Positions 1 through 8,005 of a DNA stretch of 9,134 bases are shown one piece after another. A model generated the notes under the pieces. The model was not told where the DNA came from. It did no database searches and worked only from the letters and a program-made list of their open reading frames with translations. Position numbers and translations under genes: made by a program. The DNA is from SIG220 sp045615545 (GTDB lineage: Bacteria; Bacillota_I; Bacilli_A; RFN20; CAG-826). Location: positions 1 to 9,134 of the forward strand of contig JAZLFA010000044.1 in NCBI GenBank assembly GCA_045615545.1. The letters run 5' to 3'. The number at the start of each line of letters is the position of its first letter. Within the stretch, counting starts at the first letter, position 1.

Positions 1-906
1 TCCGGTAAATGTGGCGGTTGGTCCTAATTCTTGGCGAGGTAATCCAAGGACTTGATATTGAAATATAGCTCCACCATCAACATAATCATCATCCCAATAA
101 TGGTTTTGGAAAATATTGATACCATTAAATTCATAAGTCACATCTTTATAATCAGGTCCGTAATCAAGATATCTAAAACCTATTCCTCCAAAATTTGATT
201 CATAAAATTGGTTTGACATCATAACATTATCAAAAATAAAGTGAGTGCAATCTTCATTAACTGTAATTGTTCCAGTTCCGTATGAAGTATTAGCTAAATC
301 AAATGTTTTTCCTGGTTTTAGAAGATAATCTCCTACGACAATATATGGAAAATCATCTATATCAGGATTAACAAATACTTGTGCCCAATCAGATTCAATT
401 TCATTACCGTTTATATCTGTAATTATGCATTGAAAACCATAATTTGCATCTTGGTAATAATCTAAAAAAGTATTTAAATCATATGTATCAGTTTTTGACT
501 TGCTGCCAGTCAAAGCAATAGAATCTGTTAATATTCCATTTTCGAATAAGCCATTATACCATTGATAAGATTTCACTAATTCGGGATTATTTACCTTAAC
601 GCTCATTGAAATGCCTTCGCCATACTTAATTGTTAGATTTTGTGGTTGCTTAGTAATTTCTAGAGTAGTTGGTTTTATAGGATCATGATAATAATGGTTA
701 CAAACATCGCATATGCCATCATTGTTCGAATCGGTATGAGAAGCTTTATCTTTAGTTTCAACACATCCGGAACAAGCATGCCAATGTTCAATATTATTAC
801 AAGTCCATTCATCAGACCAAGAATGAGTGTGCGGATTATTACCACAACCAGTTAATAAAGCTGCTGCAAATACAAATCCTAATGTTTTAATAATGTTTTT
901 GTTCAT
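1..906 (-). CDS. Partial lipoprotein: Cys/His-rich module, Ig-like domain, probable beta-helix
   Basis: The frame stays open for 302 codons from ATG at 906 to the left edge, so the C-terminus is missing. An AAAGGA ribosome binding site (914-919) lies 7 bases upstream of the ATG. Residues 1-21 form a lipoprotein signal peptide ending in lipobox LTGC, with Cys21 the predicted lipidated residue, so the protein should sit on the outer face of the membrane. Residues 27-74 are a His/Trp/Cys-rich module (HSWSDEWT, HWHACSGC, KASHT, DGICDVC) of a type common in surface proteins of gut Firmicutes; the paired Cys and His could bind metal. Residues 82-180 look Ig-like (ITKQPQNLTI, then SYQWYNG, then YGFQC). 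From about residue 185 the text becomes Asn/Gly/Tyr-rich with repeated short strands, as at the start of a right-handed beta-helix. It follows beta-helix gene B by 37 bases and is probably co-transcribed. Function is unknown; adhesion or glycan binding is inference. Confidence 0.85.
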   Translation of the reverse strand, partial: MNKNIIKTLGFVFAAALLTGCGNNPHTHSWSDEWTCNNIEHWHACSGCVETKDKASHTDSNNDGICDVCNHYYHDPIKPTTLEITKQPQNLTIKYGEGISMSVKVNNPELVKSYQWYNGLFENGILTDSIALTGSKSKTDTYDLNTFLDYYQDANYGFQCIITDINGNEIESDWAQVFVNPDIDDFPYIVVGDYLLKPGKTFDLANTSYGTGTITVNEDCTHFIFDNVMMSNQFYESNFGGIGFRYLDYGPDYKDVTYEFNGINIFQNHYWDDDYVDGGAIFQYQVLGLPRQELGPTATFTG

Positions 907-943
907 AATTTTTTCCTTTCATTTTTTAAAAAGTAAAAAATAA

Positions 944-3013
944 TTAATCAATACTAATTGATTCTAAATAAACTTGATAGTTTTGAAGACCAGTTTCTTT
1001 ATAGTCTTGAATAAATGAAAGAAGTGCAAGATTATTTCCGCGAATGCAATAATCTCTAGTAAATTTTACTCTTGGCATTCCTTCGCCAGAAAAGCAATGA
1101 TTTCTAAAAGCGGCAATTTCATTACCGTCTTTATCAACAATTACTATTGTGAAAGTTGCGCAAGCAAAGTATTTATGGTAAAGCATAGCCCAGTATTCAA
1201 GTTGGATTTCATCAGCTGCACTATCAAAATTCTTATAAAAACTTAGGCCCCAAATTTCAATCGATTTATCGGAGTTATAATATGAAGATCTATCACAAAT
1301 ATCTACTCCTAAGCCAAATCTAGCAGTTTTTTCAGGATCGCATATATGTGTAGTAGGCTCACTTTGTTGAGAATCGGCTGCATGTTCAGCATTAATTACT
1401 ACATGATCCAACGCATTTGTTGGATAGTAATATGGGCGGTCATATTCATCATAGAAGACGTCATATTTAAGTTCGGTTTCACTAGTAGGACAAAGAGCCC
1501 ATAAATATTGTTCATTTTCAGAATCTACTTCTTTTTCTAAGTATTTATAATTTTCTTCATCCTTACAGTTAGTGGCTTTAAAATGTCCATTTCCATATAT
1601 TTCACCTTTAGCGATAATGGAAGTATTATCTATCTCTATATTCGGTTCAGCTTCTCTTCCTTCTTCTTGAAAACCATTAAGACTTGAAAATAAAGCTAAT
1701 TTTGCTTTTGCAACAACATTACAGTTAGTTAACCAAATTTGATATGCATTAAGTCCAACGCCTTCATTCTCGCTTGTAACATCAATATAGCAATCATAAG
1801 CCTCAATTGTGGTAGCTGGAGTTAAGATGCAATATCCTTGAGTAAGATCAATATCAAGATAGCAACAATTAAATACAATCGTGTTAATGGAACTTATGCC
1901 TTGGTAGGTTCCTTCTATAACAATATTAGTAGAATATCTATCATTAATTTTATAACCATCATAAATAGCGGAGCTCGTAGCAATACCCGTGTATACATCA
2001 CTCATTCTAATATCAGTATCAATTATGGATAAAGTTGAAGATTGAATGCCATAACCAAAATTAACCATTTCGCAATATGATCTATTCATTGTTATATAAG
2101 AAGCAAGAATACCAAAACATTCCATTGTTTGAGTAGTGCCAGTTAAATTAATATGGCTATTACTAATGAATAAATCCTTTGAATATATTCCTGAATAACC
2201 TTGCAAATTGCCATTTAAAGAAACATTATCGATATATGTTTTTCCTCTTTGATTTAAGATTGATGAATGTTTTGTGTTAGAAAAATTAGCGGTTCCTGGA
2301 CCAACAATATTTAAAGTAGCGTCATTTGATAAAGGAGCAACAATTACAGTTTCTAAATAATCTTCTCCTTTAGAATAAAAATAATTTTCTCCTAATAATT
2401 TTAAAGTAAAACTACCACCACCGGTCCATCCAATTAAACCAGCAATCTTATCTGAATCAAATTCGCTGTATCCTATATCATTTGTGTAATCGAAATCATG
2501 AATGCCAGCAGTTTCATAATGAATATAAGCATCATATAGGGTTAATGTGTTTGTCTTATAATCATAAATGATTGAATCAGATGCATCTTTAAAGCCAAAT
2601 TGTTTATGGTCTAATTTAGAATAATCTCCAGATTTAGAAATTTTATTATTTCCAATATAAAGATAACCTTGCTCATCAGCGTCAATATAAATATCAATAG
2701 CTTTATTTGCTTTAATAGTAATTTCTCCAGTAAAACGATCTTCATTTAATAAATAAGTATAATCGACATTTCTAAGCAAAACTTCATTACCAGAAGTAAC
2801 TGTTACTTCAGTAGGTAATAAATACCCCTCTTTAGCAGCAAGCGCAAATCTAGCATTTTCATTTTCATTTACATCAATAGATAATGAGTTTTCAAAATTA
2901 ACAGTACAGTTCACACAGCCGACATTAAAATGATATTTTGTAGGTGTAGAGTTAGAACAACTCGCTAACAACATTAATGTAAGCGCAGGTAATAAGAATA
3001 GTTTTCTTTTCAT
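944..3013 (-). CDS. Beta-helix surface lipoprotein B (paralogue of 5945-8005)
   Basis: 689 aa. I chose ATG at 3013, not the in-frame ATG at 3046, because AGAAGGAGG lies 9 bases upstream of 3013 and the paralogue begins with the same residues (MKRKLFLLP). The extra upstream residues would come from duplicated 3'-end DNA of another gene. The signal peptide ends in lipobox LASC (Cys19). Residues about 28-112 form a beta-rich module with a CVNC pair (33-36) and the GYLLP...VTSGNEVL...Y.Y pattern seen in Firmicutes surface repeats. Residues about 118-510 carry short Asn/Ser/Asp-rich strands, starting with YDYKTNTLTL and WTGGG, typical of right-handed beta-helix or carbohydrate-binding surface proteins. 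Residues 558-689 are a distinct C-terminal domain (CDPEKTAR..., FTIVIVDKDGNEI, GLQNYQVYLES). I see no catalytic motif. A ligand-binding or adhesive role is inference. It lies between the S41 peptidase gene and the partial lipoprotein gene. Confidence 0.88.
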   Translation of the reverse strand: MKRKLFLLPALTLMLLASCSNSTPTKYHFNVGCVNCTVNFENSLSIDVNENENARFALAAKEGYLLPTEVTVTSGNEVLLRNVDYTYLLNEDRFTGEITIKANKAIDIYIDADEQGYLYIGNNKISKSGDYSKLDHKQFGFKDASDSIIYDYKTNTLTLYDAYIHYETAGIHDFDYTNDIGYSEFDSDKIAGLIGWTGGGSFTLKLLGENYFYSKGEDYLETVIVAPLSNDATLNIVGPGTANFSNTKHSSILNQRGKTYIDNVSLNGNLQGYSGIYSKDLFISNSHINLTGTTQTMECFGILASYITMNRSYCEMVNFGYGIQSSTLSIIDTDIRMSDVYTGIATSSAIYDGYKINDRYSTNIVIEGTYQGISSINTIVFNCCYLDIDLTQGYCILTPATTIEAYDCYIDVTSENEGVGLNAYQIWLTNCNVVAKAKLALFSSLNGFQEEGREAEPNIEIDNTSIIAKGEIYGNGHFKATNCKDEENYKYLEKEVDSENEQYLWALCPTSETELKYDVFYDEYDRPYYYPTNALDHVVINAEHAADSQQSEPTTHICDPEKTARFGLGVDICDRSSYYNSDKSIEIWGLSFYKNFDSAADEIQLEYWAMLYHKYFACATFTIVIVDKDGNEIAAFRNHCFSGEGMPRVKFTRDYCIRGNNLALLSFIQDYKETGLQNYQVYLESISID

Positions 3014-3022
3014 AGTAAATAG

Positions 3023-3031
3023 CCTCCTTCT
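3023..3031 (-). promoter_or_regulatory. Strong ribosome binding site of beta-helix gene B
   Basis: On the minus strand this reads AGAAGGAGG, 9 bases before ATG at 3013. It decides the start: the ATG at 3046 lies upstream of this site and has no comparable Shine-Dalgarno. The equivalent site of paralogue A is weaker (AAGGG, 10 bases before ATG at 8005), so the two copies may differ in translation rate; that is inference. Confidence 0.75.
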
Positions 3032-3038
3032 CAATGTT

Positions 3039-3138
3039 CTATACATTTTTCAAAATAACAGTAACTTTATTTGGTCGATAATAGTGTAATAGTCATTATG
3101 TTTTTCATCTTTATATTTATTAACCGTTTTATCAAAAA
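3039..3138 (-). pseudogene. Remnant of the 3' end of the 211-aa lipoprotein gene, frameshifted
   Basis: Read on the minus strand, these 100 bases align with the last 101 bases of the gene at 8023-8658. By eye there are about 13 substitutions, nearly all transitions, and one missing base: the T-run at 3066-3068 is one base shorter than its counterpart. Restoring that base gives a peptide ending ...YYTIIDQIKVTVILKNV then TAG, against ...YYAIIDQIKVTVILKNV then TAA in the intact gene. No start or signal sequence remains, so it is a dead 3' tail. It sits just upstream of beta-helix gene B, exactly as the intact gene sits upstream of gene A, which marks it as part of the same duplicated block. The ATG at 3046 lies inside it. 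Confidence 0.9.
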
Positions 3139-3146
3139 TTATCAAA
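3129..3146 (-). repeat. 8-bp direct repeat at the S41/remnant junction
   Basis: TTTGATAA occurs twice on the minus strand, at 3139-3146 and 3129-3136. The first copy contains the TGA stop of the S41 gene (3142-3144). The second lies within the first conserved bases of the gene remnant. The similarity to the 211-aa gene begins at this point, so the pair marks the recombination boundary and may be the microhomology used. Such short AT-rich repeats can also occur by chance. Confidence 0.45.
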
Positions 3147-4959
3147 TATTGTTATCAACAATTAATTTATTGAATTCATTTCTTTGAAAAAATTCAGCAT
3201 AATGTTCAGGGCCTTCTTCAATTTTTATAAAATCACCTTCAACACCATTTTCAACAGTTATTGGAGTATCAATTGTTGAGTCTTTTAAAACTGCATTATT
3301 AACAGATGAGATGGAAATGAATGCTCCATTAGGTAAATTAATATTTGTTTCAACAGAACAACTTCCGCCACCTGATTTAGAGCCGATAAATTTAGTATTG
3401 GAGTATTCTTTTAATCTTGCGGGTAAGATGTTACCACATGAGAACGAGGAAGGAGAAATAATACAATAAACATTAACATCGTCTCCAAGAAAGTCTTTTT
3501 CATCAATTATTTTGTCTTGATTTATATCCGCTTTACGAGAAATTTTAGTGATTGATTTGTCGTTCTTATTATATTCAATTGAATGCGATGCTCCGCAAAT
3601 CCACGACTCCACCATTTCTTCCGCTAGAATAATGCCACCAACATTACAAGATAAATCAATAACAACATTTTTAATATTGTTTTTCTTTATTTGTTCATTG
3701 GCGTAATTTATTAAATTAAATGTTTGTGAATAATATGGAACATCTAACCTTGGTGCAGATATCGATATAGAAAATGAATCAAATGTAATATATGCGATTT
3801 TGGTATCTTCATATTCCATTTCAACATATTGATTTAGTAATCCTTCTTCTGTATCAAAATCAAACCCAAGAATTTCTTTTCTTTTTTCAATTAAAGAAGA
3901 GTTTGTATCTAAGGTAAACTTAGTTTCTCCGGTACGAGGAACTGTCGGTTCATCCTTATCTTGAGTAACACTTATAGGAGCAGGTTTAGAGTGGCCTCCA
4001 TCATTAAATTCGTTATTGAATAATTCAATTAAGGCATCGTCGAATACACCTAATTCTCTTGAGGTTAACCTTTCTTTGTAACTCTTTAAAGTTTCATAGG
4101 CGCCATTTTTATTAAAATAGAAATCTTGATTTGTGCTTCTATAATGCCTTTTGTTTAGTCCATAATGAAAATCAAGAGTGAAACATAAAACATTATAGTT
4201 ATATTCCATGTAATCATCATTTAAAGTGGTATCATCTTTTCTAATGTCTTTTAAAAATTCTTGATAAAGTTCATCAAACATACCAACCGCTAGTTCAACT
4301 CCTCCTAACAAATAAGACCTATGACCGTTGTAATAAATACCACCAACACCAAGTGGAGTAGAAGTTCCTAGCAATACATTCATAAAATGAATAGGTAAAT
4401 AAATTTTGTCGTTATAAAAATACGAATCAATATTATAATTTTTAAAATTCACTACAACATCAACCCCTTTTTGGTACTCATAACTTTTTTCTAAAAAATA
4501 GTAATCATCAAGGCTTGTAGAAACATAATCACCAGGGCCACTTGAGTCAAGAGATTTAGCTACAAATCCGGAATATGAATCGAATGTAGCTGTTTGTTTA
4601 TCATAATCGATGATGCATCTAGTATTATTATGCGAATTAATAATTGCGGAAATTTTTCCAGATGAATAAACCACATATTTACTCATTGTTTTTACACCCT
4701 CTTTTGAATTGGCGATGTAATTAGCGTATGTTTCAGTATATTCTTCAATTGATAAATATGGGATGGTGCGATCATTAAAAAAATCAAAATTTCTTTTTTC
4801 ACCACTTTCTTTTATAGGGTTATCAGAATCGAAAACATCTAATGAATACTCATTTACTCCTTCGATTCTAGTGTGTTTTATTTCTTTGTTTTCACTGCAG
4901 CCAGTTACACAAAGAAATGTTAAAGAACATATAAATAGTGCTGATAATTTTGTTTTCAT
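3142..4959 (-). CDS. S41 family peptidase-like lipoprotein
   Basis: 605 aa. ATG at 4959 is preferred over the upstream in-frame ATG at 4986 because AGAGGAGAG lies just upstream and the product then begins with a typical signal peptide ending in lipobox VTGC (Cys21). Residues about 50-330 are an N-terminal region without a motif I can name. The S41 (C-terminal processing protease/tricorn-like) fold runs from about 386: strand TKIAYITFDSF, then VVIDLSCNVGG (432-442), then SPSSFSCGN (502-510), with Ser507 the likely nucleophile by alignment to SASASE, then FIGSKSGGGSC. Glu of the usual motif is Asn here, and the Lys of the CtpA-type FGKG motif is absent, so a tricorn-like mechanism or lost activity is possible. 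Residues 478-489 (DINQDKIIDEKD) fit a calcium-binding EF-hand/dockerin-like loop placed between the two S41 motifs. It follows the DUF6273 gene by 30 bases. A role in trimming or digesting surface or external peptides is inference. Confidence 0.87.
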   Translation of the reverse strand: MKTKLSALFICSLTFLCVTGCSENKEIKHTRIEGVNEYSLDVFDSDNPIKESGEKRNFDFFNDRTIPYLSIEEYTETYANYIANSKEGVKTMSKYVVYSSGKISAIINSHNNTRCIIDYDKQTATFDSYSGFVAKSLDSSGPGDYVSTSLDDYYFLEKSYEYQKGVDVVVNFKNYNIDSYFYNDKIYLPIHFMNVLLGTSTPLGVGGIYYNGHRSYLLGGVELAVGMFDELYQEFLKDIRKDDTTLNDDYMEYNYNVLCFTLDFHYGLNKRHYRSTNQDFYFNKNGAYETLKSYKERLTSRELGVFDDALIELFNNEFNDGGHSKPAPISVTQDKDEPTVPRTGETKFTLDTNSSLIEKRKEILGFDFDTEEGLLNQYVEMEYEDTKIAYITFDSFSISISAPRLDVPYYSQTFNLINYANEQIKKNNIKNVVIDLSCNVGGIILAEEMVESWICGASHSIEYNKNDKSITKISRKADINQDKIIDEKDFLGDDVNVYCIISPSSFSCGNILPARLKEYSNTKFIGSKSGGGSCSVETNINLPNGAFISISSVNNAVLKDSTIDTPITVENGVEGDFIKIEEGPEHYAEFFQRNEFNKLIVDNNI

Positions 4960-4965
4960 TGTTAA

Positions 4966-4974
4966 CTCTCCTCT
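4966..4974 (-). promoter_or_regulatory. Ribosome binding site fixing the S41 start
   Basis: The minus strand reads AGAGGAGAG, with the AGGAG core ending 8 bases before ATG at 4959. The ATG at 4986 lies upstream of this site, has no good Shine-Dalgarno, and would add charged residues before the signal peptide. The internal start is therefore favoured. Confidence 0.7.
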
Positions 4975-4989
4975 ACGAATACTCATTAA

Positions 4990-5928
4990 TTACACAATTT
5001 TGATTGTTAAGGCAGGACGAACACCGAAACCTGGTGTACAAACACCACTACTAGTAAAAGAGTTAAAACGTCCATCAAAATTAATAGTCCAACTATAATC
5101 AGGATTACTATGATAAGGTGAACGAGTCCAATAAGCGCTATCATATAAATAAGATCGGCCTGTATAATATACTATTCCTTTTGCTCTAGCCCAATCAGTT
5201 GTTCTGCAACATCTTCTATTTGAAATACCGGTTGATGTTTCAAAACCATAATCAGAATTAATATAATCTTGATAACTTAGCAAAAACACTTTATCTTGGG
5301 TGTTATTGCAAGCATATGGGTTATTTTCGAAACCTGTCGTTATTGGACTATTGTCTACGGATGTGGTTTGAATAAATGAATCGTCTAACGAAAATGAAGA
5401 ATTGTAGAAGTCATTATTAAGCCACGTTCTAATATCGCTATATTCATAGTTGTTTTGATACACAGTCTTTCCATCGATTGTTCTTATAGATGTTGAACTA
5501 GAATACAAATGTGCATCGAGCAATACATTTGAAAGAATTAAATATTCATCGTTATTATTTGAAAGAACATTCCATGTAATAGGTTCGCACTTAAACCAGT
5601 AAGTGGTTCCAGTTACAATGACTGTTCTGTTATCAAACATATTAATATTGCTTGAAGGGGTAGCATTAACTTTAGCGTAATACTCTTTATTATATAAGTA
5701 CCAACCATTCGATTCTGGTGATGTTAAAGAATTAAGTGAAGAAATAAGAGAAGGATCATTTACATTTTTTTGTGGATATAAACCATAAGTAAGTGTCTTT
5801 CCGTCATCTGAAAGAGTAGGAATGGCGCCAAGTTGACGTAATTCCTCTATGTCACCCCCACCAGAACTATTGCATCCTGTGAGAATTAAAGGTATTAATG
5901 GTAATAAAAATATATATTTAGTCTTCAT
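4990..5928 (-). CDS. DUF6273 domain lipoprotein
   Basis: 312 aa from ATG at 5928; a TTG at 5952 in the same frame is less likely. The ribosome binding site is weak (TTTGGGAT). Residues 1-19 are a signal peptide with lipobox LTGC (Cys19). Residues about 38-312 match the DUF6273 pattern: YGLYPQ (48-53), PITWNVL (116-122), SDIRTWLNNDFYNSSF (164-179), DKVFLLS (212-218), YWTRSP (266-271), and terminal GFGVRPALTI (300-309). DUF6273 is widespread in secreted and lipid-anchored proteins of Firmicutes and has no established activity. The WLNN...YWTRSP...GVRPAL layout resembles C-type-lectin or formylglycine-enzyme-like folds; that is inference. The gene starts 16 bases after beta-helix gene A and is followed by the S41 gene, so the three are probably translated from one message. 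Confidence 0.88.
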   Translation of the reverse strand: MKTKYIFLLPLIPLILTGCNSSGGGDIEELRQLGAIPTLSDDGKTLTYGLYPQKNVNDPSLISSLNSLTSPESNGWYLYNKEYYAKVNATPSSNINMFDNRTVIVTGTTYWFKCEPITWNVLSNNNDEYLILSNVLLDAHLYSSSTSIRTIDGKTVYQNNYEYSDIRTWLNNDFYNSSFSLDDSFIQTTSVDNSPITTGFENNPYACNNTQDKVFLLSYQDYINSDYGFETSTGISNRRCCRTTDWARAKGIVYYTGRSYLYDSAYWTRSPYHSNPDYSWTINFDGRFNSFTSSGVCTPGFGVRPALTIKIV

Positions 5929-5944
5929 AATTAAAATCCCAAAA

Positions 5945-8005
5945 TTAATCAATTGTTATAGATTCTAAATAAACTTGATAGTTTTGAAGACCGGTCTCTT
6001 TGTAGTCTTCAATAAATGAATGAATAGCGAGACTATCTCCACGAATACAATCATCTTTTGTGAAGGTTGCTTTATATATTCCTTCAGAAGAAAGATAATG
6101 GTTTTTAAATGCTCCAATTTCATTACCGTCTTTATCAACAATAACTATTGTGAAAACTGGACATCCGATAACTCTATGATGTAGCAATATCACATATTCA
6201 AGTTCGATTTTATCTCCTTCTCTTCCAAACTTGTTATAAAAGCGAAGACCGCTAATGTCAATCGAATCATCAGAAGCGCGGTATGATGTTTTATCAGTAA
6301 CATCTTTTCCTAAGCCATATCTAGCAGTTTTTTCAGGATCACAATTATATGTAATACGTTGTCTTTCTCCACCTTCTGCTTCACTATTAGCGAATATTGA
6401 TACATGTTTTAATGCGTTAGTTGGGAAGTAATAATGTTCACCACTATATGGATCAATATCTTCATTATAATGAAGTTCGGTTTCACTTTCAGGAACATAA
6501 GCCCAAATGAATTGTTCAACATCAGGGTTTGTTTCAACTTCTAAATATTTAGGAGTTTCATCGGTACAATTTATAATTTCAGCGTGTCCATAGCCATATA
6601 TTGCAATTTCGCCATCTGCTTCAATATTAGAGTTATCAACATAAAAAACTGGTTCATGTTCTCTACCAATTCCTTGAGCTCCGTGAAGCGATGTAATAAT
6701 TCCTATACCGTTCTCGGCCTTTGCTATAACATTTGAATTAACAAAAGTAACATGGAATGCATGAATTCCTTGGCCTTTTGGTGCTTCTGCATAAATATAA
6801 GAATCGTAGGCAGCGATTTCAGTGTCAACAGTGAGTAAGGCGTATCCGTATTCACCACAAGATGCTACAACTTCGCTATTTACAAATTCCATTGCATCAT
6901 ATGTTGAAATTCCAAAAGATTCACCATATGCATGAATTTTCGAAGTATATTCATTATTTTCTAAATGACCATAACAATAAATCCAATCGCAATACAAGCC
7001 AGTATTTAAGCCATTTGCATCAATAAAACTATCAACAACACTTAAAATTGTCACTTTACCTCCGATCATAAAACCGTTTGTGCTCATATAACTATTCATC
7101 ACTGATAAAGTATCAGCATAAATACCGACGCTTTTCGTAAGTGTATTTTCACCATTTAATATTAAATGAGAATTGCTAATTTGTAATTCTCTAGAACAAA
7201 TAGCAAATTCTTCTGCATCATGAATTTCAAAATAAGCATCTTTAATAGAAGTCCCGCCTCTAGTATTCACTACAGTGCCTTTTTCAAGTTCAACAAAGTT
7301 AGCAACACCTGGGCCAGAAACATCAATGTGGCCTTCTAAAAATGGACAAAGAATAGCACAATCATTATCTTTTTCTTCGTCGCCCATAAAATAATTAATG
7401 CCAATTAAATTAACATTAAGTGTTCCACCACCAGTCCAACTAATAAGAGATGAAAATGGAGATGTATAAGTATCTACAGGTATAGTGTATTCTGAAGTGC
7501 TTACTTTTTTAGCAGAAATAACGCAATTTTTAAAGGTTAATGTATTTGTTTTGTAATCATAGAGAATGGAACCAATTTTCCCTTCCCCATTATACATTAA
7601 ATCATATATAGAATAGTCCCCAGATCTAGAAACTTTATTATTGCCTATATAAAGATAACCTTGATCATCAGCTTCTATATAAATATCAACTGCTCTATTC
7701 GCTTTAATGCTAACTTCTCCAGATAAACGATCATCATTAATAGTGTAGAAATAATCTACATTATTCATAAGTACTTCATTACCAGAAGTTACTTTGATAT
7801 CGACTGGTAATAAATAGTTTTCTTTAGCAAGCAATTTAAATGTCACATACTCATTTTCATTAAAATCTAGAGACAATGAGCTTTCAAAATTAGCAGTACA
7901 ATTTACACAGCCGACATTGAAATGATGTTTTGCAGGTGTGGAATTATTGCAGCTCGCTAATAACATTAATGTAAGAATAGGTAATAAGAATAATTTTCTT
8001 TTCAT
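5945..8005 (-). CDS. Beta-helix surface lipoprotein A
   Basis: 686 aa from ATG at 8005, with AAGGG 10 bases upstream. The signal peptide ends in lipobox LASC (Cys19). Residues about 28-112 are a beta-rich N-terminal module with CVNC (33-36) and a YLLP...VTSGNEVL...Y.Y pattern. Residues about 118-510 carry successive short strands rich in Asn, Ser and Gly (YDYKTNTLTF at 150-159, ISWTGGGTLNV at 188-198, DVSGPGVANF at 228-237), as in right-handed beta-helix or carbohydrate-binding surface proteins. Residues 555-686 form a separate C-terminal domain. Compared with gene B, a hand count gives 98 of 132 N-terminal and 84 of 132 C-terminal residues identical without gaps, while the centre aligns only in short blocks. 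There is no evident catalytic motif. It follows the 211-aa lipoprotein gene by 17 bases. Surface ligand or glycan binding is inference. Confidence 0.9.
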   Translation of the reverse strand: MKRKLFLLPILTLMLLASCNNSTPAKHHFNVGCVNCTANFESSLSLDFNENEYVTFKLLAKENYLLPVDIKVTSGNEVLMNNVDYFYTINDDRLSGEVSIKANRAVDIYIEADDQGYLYIGNNKVSRSGDYSIYDLMYNGEGKIGSILYDYKTNTLTFKNCVISAKKVSTSEYTIPVDTYTSPFSSLISWTGGGTLNVNLIGINYFMGDEEKDNDCAILCPFLEGHIDVSGPGVANFVELEKGTVVNTRGGTSIKDAYFEIHDAEEFAICSRELQISNSHLILNGENTLTKSVGIYADTLSVMNSYMSTNGFMIGGKVTILSVVDSFIDANGLNTGLYCDWIYCYGHLENNEYTSKIHAYGESFGISTYDAMEFVNSEVVASCGEYGYALLTVDTEIAAYDSYIYAEAPKGQGIHAFHVTFVNSNVIAKAENGIGIITSLHGAQGIGREHEPVFYVDNSNIEADGEIAIYGYGHAEIINCTDETPKYLEVETNPDVEQFIWAYVPESETELHYNEDIDPYSGEHYYFPTNALKHVSIFANSEAEGGERQRITYNCDPEKTARYGLGKDVTDKTSYRASDDSIDISGLRFYNKFGREGDKIELEYVILLHHRVIGCPVFTIVIVDKDGNEIGAFKNHYLSSEGIYKATFTKDDCIRGDSLAIHSFIEDYKETGLQNYQVYLESITID

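Larger units (their letters stand above)
944..3138 (-). repeat. Duplicated module, copy B (decayed 3' tail plus beta-helix gene)
   Basis: This block matches 5945-8123 in order and orientation: the 3' end of the 211-aa lipoprotein gene followed by a beta-helix lipoprotein gene. Similarity starts at about 3138 and ends at the beta-helix stop codon. Beyond that, the downstream genes are unrelated. The central beta-helix part is strongly diverged, so the duplication is old or the centre has been replaced. Confidence 0.85.

Noticed and set aside
1838..2032. 64-codon open frame on the plus strand
   Set aside because: It lies wholly inside beta-helix gene B on the opposite strand, has no clear ribosome binding site, and its composition is that of an antisense shadow.
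3014..3046. Longer N-terminus for beta-helix gene B starting at 3046
   Set aside because: The added residues derive from the duplicated tail of the 211-aa gene, the ribosome binding site lies inside the extension, and the paralogue starts at the internal Met.
4763..5098. 111-codon open frame on the plus strand
   Set aside because: It overlaps the S41 and DUF6273 genes antisense, both of which have clear family motifs; the product shows no recognisable domain.
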